Source: Bacteroidota bacterium | Lineage (GTDB): Bacteria > Bacteroidota > Bacteroidia > Bacteroidales > B39-G9 | DNA: 6,435 nt | Assembly: GCA_030592465.1 (NCBI GenBank) | Contig: JAUVJB010000178.1 | Span: 1-6,435, forward strand | Direction: 5' to 3' | The notes under the pieces: model-generated | The model's database searches: none | What the model was told of the DNA's origin: nothing | What the model saw: only the letters and a program-made list of their open reading frames with translations | Program-made: the position numbers and the translations under genes | Shown: positions 1 through 5,900 of the stretch, piece after piece | Position numbering within the stretch: position 1 is the first letter of the stretch | How the letters are laid out: every line of letters begins with the position of its first letter

Positions 1-160
1 TTCAATCACTTTTCCATTATTATGGAAAGGAAATAAATTAGAGATAAAAGTAACAAACAAAAAATTAAAAATCAGAAACGAGGGGAATAATTCTGTAGAA
101 TTTTCAGTTTATAATAAAAAATATACTATTGATAAAACAATAGAGATTAAATACTCTTGA
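1..160 (+). CDS. C-terminal end of a gene, possibly glycoside hydrolase family 65
   Basis: Only the last 52 codons are in the window; the reading frame starts at base 2 and ends with TGA at 158-160. The tail reads as alternating short beta strands: an FPLLWKGNKLEIKV stretch, then KLKIRN, then VEFSVYNKKYTI. This pattern, a hydrophobic strand with W-[KR]-G followed by a strand and a V-x-V-Y strand, resembles the small C-terminal beta-sandwich of GH65 enzymes (maltose, kojibiose or trehalose phosphorylases and related hydrolases). Those enzymes cleave alpha-glucosides, usually by phosphorolysis. The catalytic (alpha/alpha)6 barrel lies outside the window, so neither the activity nor the cell location can be read here. 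Another beta-sandwich-ended carbohydrate enzyme is possible. The gene is convergent with the CpxP-like gene and is followed at once by a palindrome. Confidence 0.45.
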   Translation, partial: SITFPLLWKGNKLEIKVTNKKLKIRNEGNNSVEFSVYNKKYTIDKTIEIKYS

Positions 161-210
161 GTTTTTAGACTTTTTATCGTCCCGATAGGGACATAAAAAC
201 GCCTAAAAAT
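161..210. repeat. 50-bp imperfect palindrome just after the first gene
   Basis: The whole stretch reads nearly the same on both strands. The core is GTCCCgataGGGAC (179-192), flanked by TTTTTAT (171-177) on the left and ATAAAAA on the right. An outer GTTTTTAGAC pairs imperfectly with GCCTAAAAAT. It begins directly after the TGA at 158-160. It could form a strong RNA hairpin and act as a bidirectional terminator between the convergent genes, although no uninterrupted U tract follows the stem. It also looks like the short dispersed palindromes found between Bacteroidota genes. Which role applies is not decidable from one copy. Confidence 0.7.
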
Positions 211-276
211 ATAAAGAAAAGATTTAAACCCGATGCTTAAGGATTAAACCATATAAGGGTTTTGCTATACAAACCT

Positions 277-297
277 GCCGGATTTTTAAAATCCGGC
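277..297. repeat. Perfect 10-bp-arm palindrome
   Basis: GCCGGATTTT (277-286) and AAAATCCGGC (288-297) are perfect inverted copies around a single T. As folded RNA the loop would have to open some A-U pairs. It is the second of four palindromes in the intergenic stretch and shares the GGATT/AATCC core with the next one (315-337). No U tract follows, so a terminator role is not supported. A REP-like extragenic palindrome is the more natural reading. Confidence 0.7.
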
Positions 298-314
298 CGA
301 TTTAAGACTATGCT

Positions 315-337
315 CTTTCGGATTTGTAATCCGAAAG
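315..337. repeat. REP-like palindrome, copy 1
   Basis: CTTTCGGATT (315-324) and AATCCGAAAG (328-337) are perfect inverted arms around a TGT loop. The element recurs at 2826-2854. There the loop is ACA, the reverse complement of TGT, so the second copy lies in the opposite orientation. The GAGC flank of the reverse complement (GCTC at 312-315) is also shared with copy 2. Two copies in one short window point to a dispersed family, probably REP-like. No transposase is seen in the window. Confidence 0.75.
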
Positions 338-364
338 TATAAATATAACCAAAAGCAACCGCAT

Positions 365-408
365 TTTTATCAGTGAGGGCTTCGCTCAACGCGAAACCCT
401 CAATAAAA
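365..408. repeat. Hairpin palindrome between convergent genes
   Basis: TGAGGGCTTCGC (374-385) pairs with GCGAAACCCTCA (391-402) except for one C/A mismatch, with a TCAAC loop. Flanking TTTTAT (365-370) and ATAAAA (403-408) extend the symmetry. It lies 8 bases past the stop codon of the minus-strand CpxP-like gene, where a terminator is expected. Read from that strand, the T run precedes the stem and the 3' side is CTGATAAAAATG, so this is not a textbook intrinsic terminator. It may still stabilise the mRNA 3' end or be another dispersed palindrome. Confidence 0.65.
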
Positions 409-415
409 AAGAGTT

Positions 416-853
416 TTATTTATTTCTCTTATCCATCTTATGTCTTTTATGTCCCTCTTTAAATTTTCGAAACAAGAAAGGTCTTTTAAATCTTCTATGT
501 TTCTCTTTCATCTCAATTACGATTTGTTTTTGAGCTTCTGTTAAATATGGTTGCATTTCATTTTCTAATGAATCCATATCTTGTTTAAATCCCTTATGAA
601 AATTGCAGTGTAACTTTTCAATTATTAATGCATGCTTTGTAAAAATACTATCCAAATCAATGGTTTGTTTGTCAGATAAATCAAGAACTTTAATCATTCT
701 GTGTTTAAAACCTCTTTCATTTTTCACACTAACAAATTCTCTAAACTCTTTTCTGATATAAAACCCTGAAACAAATATGCCGAGGAAAAAACCAAATAAT
801 AGAGTAAAAATAATTATTAGTATTGTTTTTCGCTTTTGTGATAATTTTTTCAT
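416..853 (-). CDS. Membrane-anchored CpxP/Spy-like periplasmic protein
   Basis: This 145-residue protein has a short basic N-terminus, one hydrophobic segment (about residues 10-32) and then a helical, highly charged domain. Two LTxxQ-like motifs are visible, LSDKQ at 59-63 and LTEAQ at 104-108. These mark the Spy/CpxP/ZraP family of small all-helical periplasmic proteins that act as chaperones or sense metals and envelope stress. The hydrophobic segment lacks a clear cleavage site, so it is probably a membrane anchor with the domain outside. Histidines at 51, 74, 82, 86, 119, 135 and 138, plus Cys83, could bind metal, and the last 28 residues are strongly basic. It is the third gene after an ECF sigma factor and its anti-sigma factor, so it is a likely regulon member or sensor, like CnrX in the CnrYXH system by analogy only. 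The ATG at 853 has no Shine-Dalgarno site, as is usual in this phylum. Family assignment is good; function is inferred. Confidence 0.75.
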   Translation of the reverse strand: MKKLSQKRKTILIIIFTLLFGFFLGIFVSGFYIRKEFREFVSVKNERGFKHRMIKVLDLSDKQTIDLDSIFTKHALIIEKLHCNFHKGFKQDMDSLENEMQPYLTEAQKQIVIEMKEKHRRFKRPFLFRKFKEGHKRHKMDKRNK

Positions 854-906
854 CTTTTTAATTTTTAGTTAGTCGATATTTAATTACTTATATTTTTTTT
901 ATTTCT

Positions 907-930
907 CGCCAAGTCGCTAAGTCACCAAGT
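907..930. repeat. Three tandem 8-bp units
   Basis: Three units follow each other without gaps: CGCCAAGT (907-914), CGCTAAGT (915-922) and CACCAAGT (923-930). Each differs from the first by one base. In the minus-strand transcript they read ACTTGGTG, ACTTAGCG, ACTTGGCG, and the first base of the first unit is the last base of the anti-sigma stop codon. They occupy about a third of the gap before the CpxP-like gene. Units of this kind (ACTTxGCG) resemble intergenic repeats I recall from many bacterial genomes; that recollection is not checked here. Function is unknown. Confidence 0.7.
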
Positions 931-1334
931 TAATTATCAAACATTAAGAAAGCACTAAGATTATCAGTATTCATATATTTTGTTCCAAATAAATTGTCAA
1001 ATGATAGTGGATTGCCTGTTAAATAAAAGACAATCAATAATATGAAAGCAGCAGAAAACCCAAAAACAAGAATTTTTTTATAAATAAAAAACAATCTGCT
1101 AATAAAATCGATTTCGTTTTTAATGTTATCAATTTTACTCATTACCCGAGTTTCAAAAAAAGGTTTAAACTGATAATCTTGTTTCTTTATCAATTCTCTA
1201 ACTTCTTTTATTTTTTTCTTTTGACTTTGTAATTCTTTATCACTTTTCAGATTTTTATTTAACAATTTTTTTTTGTCAGGTGATAAATCTTTGTCAAAAG
1301 AGTGAATAAGTAATTTTGTTATTTTTTTATTCAT
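930..1334 (-). CDS. Single-pass anti-sigma factor, zinc-less type
   Basis: The 134-residue product has an N-terminal cytoplasmic helical region (about 1-85), one membrane segment (about 88-106) and a short tail of about 28 residues outside. The N-terminal pattern, LLIHSFDKDLSPDKKKLLN followed by a spaced ELQSQ helix, matches the anti-sigma domain that clamps ECF sigma factors. The FETRVMSKI motif (60-68) after it resembles one often seen in Bacteroidota anti-sigma proteins. There is no cysteine in the protein, so the HxxxCxxC zinc site of ZAS-type anti-sigmas is absent. The gene starts 2 bp after the sigma factor stop codon, which fits translational coupling and fixes the partner. The protein likely holds the sigma factor inactive at the inner membrane until a signal outside changes or destroys it. 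The trigger and any protease site are not visible. Confidence 0.8.
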   Translation of the reverse strand: MNKKITKLLIHSFDKDLSPDKKKLLNKNLKSDKELQSQKKKIKEVRELIKKQDYQFKPFFETRVMSKIDNIKNEIDFISRLFFIYKKILVFGFSAAFILLIVFYLTGNPLSFDNLFGTKYMNTDNLSAFLMFDN

Positions 1335-1336
1335 AA

Positions 1337-1894
1337 TTAAGTAATTAGTTTTTTAAGTACCTTTTGAAGTTTTATTTGAGCTCTTGATAACCGTGAAAGA
1401 ACTGTTCCAATTGGCAAATTGAGAATTTCGGCAGTTTCTTTTGTCGAGTATCCGTTAACCAATCGCAAAATAACAACACTTCTAAATTCCGGCTTTAATG
1501 TTTTTATAGCCATATCAACAATTTCTTTAGTGTCATTATTTTTAAAATCTGAATTAACATCACTAATCTCAATCTGCCTTTCACTATTATCAGAAAGAAA
1601 AAATAATTGTTTTCGTTTTCTTTTTTTTAATTCGTTTAACGATACATTAATTGCAATTCTTGTTAAATATGTTCCAAGTGCGGAATCGCCTCTGAAATTA
1701 TTTATTGATTTGTAGAATCTCACAAATGTTTCTTGTCCAACATCATCAGCTTCAGCACAATCACCGAGCATTCCAATAATAGTTTTAGCAACCTGATGTT
1801 TATAACGCGTGACTAAAACTGTGAATACAGCGTCGTTACCGTTTTTAACTAATTCAATTATATAATTATCATCGTGAGTGTCGATACTATTCAC
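1337..1894 (-). CDS. ECF (RpoE-like) RNA polymerase sigma factor
   Basis: The 185-residue protein has only sigma regions 2 and 4, as in group 4 (ECF) sigma factors. Region 2 spans about 22-90, with the AEADDVGQETFVRFYKS core (2.1-2.2, polymerase binding) followed by FRGDSALGTYLTRIAINV (2.3-2.4, -10 recognition). Region 4 spans about 127-180, with a helix-turn-helix in GYSTKETAEILNLPIGTVLS (149-168) for the -35 element. A basic KKRKRK linker starts at 90. The start is GTG at 1892-1894, and the codon just upstream in frame is TAA, so no longer start exists and the next ATG would destroy region 2. The gene heads an operon with its anti-sigma (2-bp gap) and a CpxP-like protein, suggesting control of an envelope-stress or metal response. 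Autoregulation is plausible from a promoter-like site upstream. Family call is very secure; regulon is inferred. Confidence 0.93.
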   Translation of the reverse strand: MNSIDTHDDNYIIELVKNGNDAVFTVLVTRYKHQVAKTIIGMLGDCAEADDVGQETFVRFYKSINNFRGDSALGTYLTRIAINVSLNELKKRKRKQLFFLSDNSERQIEISDVNSDFKNNDTKEIVDMAIKTLKPEFRSVVILRLVNGYSTKETAEILNLPIGTVLSRLSRAQIKLQKVLKKLIT

Positions 1895-1911
1895 TTAATT
1901 TGTTTTTATAA

Positions 1912-1971
1912 TTTAGACAACAATCATTACAAATTTATTCCATAATTTTATTAATTTTACACAACAATCAT
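1912..1971. repeat. Direct repeat in the divergent control region
   Basis: TTTAGACAACAATCAT (1912-1927) and TTTACACAACAATCAT (1956-1971) match at 15 of 16 bases, spaced 44 bp, about four helical turns. Both lie between the divergent sigma and LytTR start codons. Two same-facing sites at such spacing could be operators for a dimeric regulator, for example the LytTR protein encoded next door, since LytTR domains typically bind pairs of short direct repeats (classically about 21-22 bp apart). The left copy overlaps the -10-like part of the candidate ECF promoter. Confidence 0.4.
1913..1941 (-). promoter_or_regulatory. Possible ECF-type promoter of the sigma operon
   Basis: Read on the minus strand, GGAATAA (1941-1935) is followed by a 15-base spacer and TGTCTAA (1919-1913). 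This resembles the GGAACTT/GGTCTAA-type elements used by RpoE-like sigma factors, and would allow the sigma factor to drive its own operon. The predicted transcript start would be only about 12 bases from the GTG codon, so the leader would be very short. The DNA is very A+T rich and such matches occur by chance, so this is a hypothesis. Confidence 0.25.
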
Positions 1972-2027
1972 ATTTTTTTGTTATTTTTATCTTAATTTAT
2001 GAAATTATTCTCAAGCAAACCAAATTA

Positions 2028-2729
2028 ATGAAGCTAAAATGTATAATAATTGATGATGATTCATTAGCAATAACTGTTATAGAAAGTTATCTTGAAAATA
2101 TAAATGAAATTGAAATAGCTGCTAAATATAACAATGCCATTGATGCTTATGAGATTTTACATAATGAAAAAATTGACTTAATTTTTCTCGATATTGAAAT
2201 GCCAAGATTAACCGGTGTGGACTTTATTAAAACACTAAATAAACCTCCTTCAATTATTATCACTTCTGCTAATAAAGATTACGCTATTGAAGGCTTCGAC
2301 TTAAATGTTCTCGATTACTTAATGAAACCAATAACTTTTGAAAGATTTTTAAAAGCTGTAAATAAATTTTTTTTAGTTCATCGTTCTGTTAAGGAAATAC
2401 ATAAACTAATTGAAAAAAAAGAAGAAGATTTCATTTTTGTAAAAGAAAACAAAAAGATGGTAAAAATTTTCCTAAACGATATCTTATATATTGAATGCAT
2501 AAAAGACTATATTAAAATTGTAACTGTAAACAAATCGGTTATTACAAAAGAGCAGATTAGTGCTTTTGAAAATAAATTAAACAAAAAAGATTTTTTACGT
2601 ATCCATCGTTCTTTTATTATTGCGATAAACAAAATTGAAGCTTTTAGTGCCACTACAATAGAAATCTGTAAAAAAGAATTACCTATCGGGAGGAGTTATA
2701 AAAATTTGGTTATAGAAAGATTAGAATAA
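2028..2729 (+). CDS. LytTR-family response regulator (REC plus LytTR)
   Basis: The 233-residue protein has an N-terminal receiver domain (about 1-118) and a C-terminal LytTR DNA-binding domain (about 135-233). The receiver is complete: acidic pocket Asp9-Asp10, phosphoacceptor Asp55 in LIFLDIEMP, Thr79 and Lys100 in LMKP. The LytTR part shows the usual FVKENKKMVKI opening, DILYIECIKDYIKI, FLRIHRSFIIAINKI and ELPIGRSYK. LytTR domains bind DNA mainly through beta strands and often control their own gene. It is a cytoplasmic regulator activated by a sensor kinase. No LytS-type kinase is in view; the neighbouring kinase downstream could be the partner. It is divergent from the ECF operon, and the ATG at 2028 has no Shine-Dalgarno site but gives an exact REC start. 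A 34-bp palindrome begins 4 bases after the stop. Confidence 0.93.
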   Translation: MKLKCIIIDDDSLAITVIESYLENINEIEIAAKYNNAIDAYEILHNEKIDLIFLDIEMPRLTGVDFIKTLNKPPSIIITSANKDYAIEGFDLNVLDYLMKPITFERFLKAVNKFFLVHRSVKEIHKLIEKKEEDFIFVKENKKMVKIFLNDILYIECIKDYIKIVTVNKSVITKEQISAFENKLNKKDFLRIHRSFIIAINKIEAFSATTIEICKKELPIGRSYKNLVIERLE

Positions 2730-2733
2730 ATTT

Positions 2734-2767
2734 TTTTAAACCTACGGGTTAACCCGTAGGTTTAAAA
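2734..2767 (+). terminator. Perfect 34-bp palindrome, likely terminator of the LytTR gene
   Basis: Two 17-base arms meet with no spacer between 2750 and 2751. The G+C-rich half is CCTACGGGTT/AACCCGTAGG, flanked by TTTTAAA and TTTAAAA. It starts 4 bases after the LytTR stop codon. As RNA it would form a strong hairpin with TTT following the G+C-rich stem, the position and shape expected of a terminator. The 3' T run is short, and perfect symmetry is also typical of dispersed palindromes in this phylum, so it could be both. Confidence 0.55.
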
Positions 2768-2825
2768 GCTGCTCAATTTGTTAGAGGTTCGGTATTATTT
2801 TAATAAATTATATTTCTTTAGATTC

Positions 2826-2854
2826 GCTCTTTCGGATTACAAATACGAAAGAGC
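2826..2854. repeat. REP-like palindrome, copy 2 (inverted relative to copy 1)
   Basis: GCTCTTTCGGATT (2826-2838) pairs with AATACGAAAGAGC (2842-2854) except at one base, around an ACA loop. The reverse complement of the element at 312-337 matches this copy at 25 of 26 bases in the stretch starting CTTTCGGATTACAAAT. The two copies therefore belong to one family and face opposite ways. It lies about 110 bases before the kinase start codon, so it would be in or just upstream of that gene's leader. Confidence 0.7.
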
Positions 2855-2962
2855 CGTGGACGATTATGAAAAAGTGTCAAATTTATCAGAAAGTCTTTTT
2901 TAATCTGTTTAAATTACCTAAATTTAGCATTGAAAAAAATATTATTCTTTATAAAAAAATAG

Positions 2963-5900
2963 ATGCGTGTAATCTTATTCATATCAATAATAATATTAAA
3001 TTTTTCGGTTCTTTTTTCACAAGAAAACGGACAGTTGTTTACACGTAATTATACGCCAAAAGAATATAATGCGGAAACTCAAAATTGGGCAATAGTACAG
3101 GATAAACGAGGAGTAATGTATTTTGCTAATCAAGGTGTGTTGGAATTTGACGGAGAAACATGGCGAAAAATTTCAATAACTAATAATTCAAGTGTACGCT
3201 CATTATCAATTGACAGCTTAGGTGTGATTTATGTAGGTGCTGTCGGCGAATTCGGATATTTATCACCTGATGATAATGGGAAACTACAATATGTTTCTCT
3301 TCTAAATTTACTTGATTCAACGTTTAAACATTTTTCAGATGTATGGAGTACTCATTCAACAAAACAAGGCACTTATTTTTTAACCGATAATTTTTTGTTT
3401 TGTTTTGATGGAAATAGAATAAAAGTAAGGCAAAAAAAAGCTAAATATTTTTATTTAAGCATGAACGTTAATAACACTTTGTATGTTCATGAAATTGGTG
3501 CCGGATTAAAAAGAATTGTTAACGATTCGTTACAATTAGTTCCTAAAGGAGAGTTTTTCTTAAATTCAAAAATATTTACTATTCTTCCTTATGAGAAAAA
3601 CAAGTTGTTAATTGGCACACGTTATAAAGGATTATTTATATACTCATCGGAACATAATAAAACCAAAATAACACCTTTTAAAAACTTATCACAAACAGCA
3701 AATAATACAAATCAATTCATTCTAAATAATAAATTGTATGGCGGAATAAAACTACACAATAATAATTTTGCACTTGCTACAATTAATAACGGGGTAATCA
3801 TCATTAACAAAAAAGGCGAGATATTAAAAACTATTAATAAAGAAAATTCTATTCAAAACGATGCTGTATATTCATTATTTAACGATAGAAATGATAATCT
3901 TTGGTTGGGTTTAGATAATGGTATCTCATATGTTGAAATAAATTCTCCTTTTGATTATTGGGGCAATAACAATAATTTGAAAGGAACAATAATTGATATT
4001 ACCCGCTTTAATAATAAATTATATGTTGCAACCGGTAACGGAATTTATTTTTTAGATGAAAACAACAACTCAACAATTAACCAATTTATTAAAGTAAAAG
4101 GAATTGATGAACAATCGTGGTCATTAGAAAAATTTAAAATTAATTCAAAAAATATATTACTGGCAGGCACAAGTTATGGGGTTTATCAAATTATTGATGG
4201 TAAGGCAAAAAAAATTATAACTAATGTTGAAGTTTTTAAATTGTATAACCCTAAATCAACACCTGAAAGAATTTTTGTTGGACTCAAAGATGGATTAACA
4301 TCAATATATTGGAATAAAAAAGAGAAAAAATGGATTAACAAAGGTAAAATAATAACCACAAATTTTGAAGTTCGCAGCATTGCTGAAGATAACAATCAAA
4401 ATTTATGGGCTACAGTTACATATAAAGGTGTTTATAAAATTAAGTTTGATAAAAAAAATACTAAGATACCTCTATATGATACATCAAATGGGTTAACTTC
4501 AGTAAGAGAAACAAAAATATTAAATTTCCGCAACAATTTATTATTTGCTACTGATAGTGGGTTGTATAAGTTTAATTATAAAACGAATTCATTTCACATT
4601 GATAATTTTTTTGATAAGTTAAATCTAACAAAAACAAATAGGGTAAATAGTTTTGCTGAAGATAAAACAGGTAATATCTGTATTAATGGCGAGCAAGTTT
4701 TAATTAAACAAGACAATAATAGTTTTAAAATAGACACAATACCGTTTAAACGAATTATACAAAACACATCAGAAGCAATATTTATTGATACAAATAATAT
4801 TGTGTGGATTGGAGGTTCCGAAGGATTATATAAATACAATCAAAAATACATCAAAAATTATTTTAAACCTTATTATACTTTAATACGAAAAGTAACTAAT
4901 TGCGATTCAATTATTTTTTATGGTTCAAACTTTATAACATCTAAACATAATAAAAGAAATATTACCCTAAAACAAAATAGCAAACAAATACATAGTTTGT
5001 TGTTTAGTAATAATTCATTAATTTTTGAATATGCCACTCCATTTTATGAAAACGAATCTGCCAATAAATACAGTTATTATTTAAAAGGTTTTGATAAAAA
5101 ATGGTCTTCATGGTCGAGTGAAACAAAAAAAGAATATACTTTTCTACACGAGGGGGAATATACATTCATGGTTAAAGCAAAAAATATATATAATATTGAA
5201 AGTGAGCTGGCAAGTTTTGAATTTGAAATACAGGCTCCTTGGTATCGAACATATTTAGCTTATTTTTTGTATTTTATAATATGTATTCTAATTATTCGAT
5301 TTTTTGTTTTTATTCATACTAAACGATTACTTGCTAAAAATAAAAAATTAGAAGATACTGTATCTGAAAGAACAAGTGAAATATTACAACAAAAAGAAGA
5401 AATATCAGCTCAAGCAGATAATCTAAAATGTGCTTACGAAAATATTTCGATGCAGAATACAGAATTGGAACAACAAAAAGAAGAAATTCTTACACAGTCG
5501 GAACAATTACGAAATAAAAATATTGAACTCGAGAAACTTACAGTAGTTGGACGCGAAACTGATAATGCAATAGCAGTTTTTGATAAAGCCGGTGATATTG
5601 AATGGGTAAACGAAGGTTTTACTAAAATGTATGGATACACTCTCCAACAATTTATTAACAAAAAAGGCAACAATATTATTAATCACAGTATTAATCCTCG
5701 AATTAAAGATATTATTAAGTCTTGCATCGAAAATAAAAAAACTGCTATTTATGAAAATTTTACAATAACAAAAAACGATAAAGGATTATGGATACAGACA
5801 ACATTAACGCCTATTGTTGACGATAATGATGAAGTGACAAATTTTATTGCCATTGATTCGAATATAACAAAAATAAAAGATGCTGAAAATGAAATTATTT

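Noticed and set aside
365..408. Calling this hairpin a standard intrinsic terminator
   Set aside because: The stem is strong and well placed, but on neither strand is it followed by a T run, so it was listed as a palindrome with a possible end-of-transcript role.
161..408. A CRISPR array or tRNA in the palindrome-rich region
   Set aside because: The palindromes differ from each other, the spacing is irregular, and no cloverleaf or T-loop sequence is seen.
1419..1715. A 98-codon plus-strand open frame
   Set aside because: It lies wholly antisense to the ECF sigma gene, whose protein is clearly conserved; it is a shadow.
2881..2962. A Bacteroidota-type promoter for the kinase (TAAATTTA at 2919-2926 as the -7 box)
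   Set aside because: The -7 box lacks the final G of TAnnTTTG and no TTTG box lies at the right distance upstream, so the match is not better than chance in such A+T-rich DNA.
2866..3048. A 60-codon plus-strand open frame upstream of the kinase
   Set aside because: It overlaps the first 86 bases of the kinase gene in another frame, shows no recognisable domain or signal peptide, and its composition is what random A+T-rich DNA gives. The kinase start at 2963 has a clear signal peptide and an in-frame stop just before it.
4186..4839. Two minus-strand open frames (4186-4395 and 4594-4839) with hydrophobic stretches
   Set aside because: They are antisense to the propeller part of the kinase. 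Hydrophobic runs are expected opposite Lys/Asn-rich codons in A+T-rich DNA.
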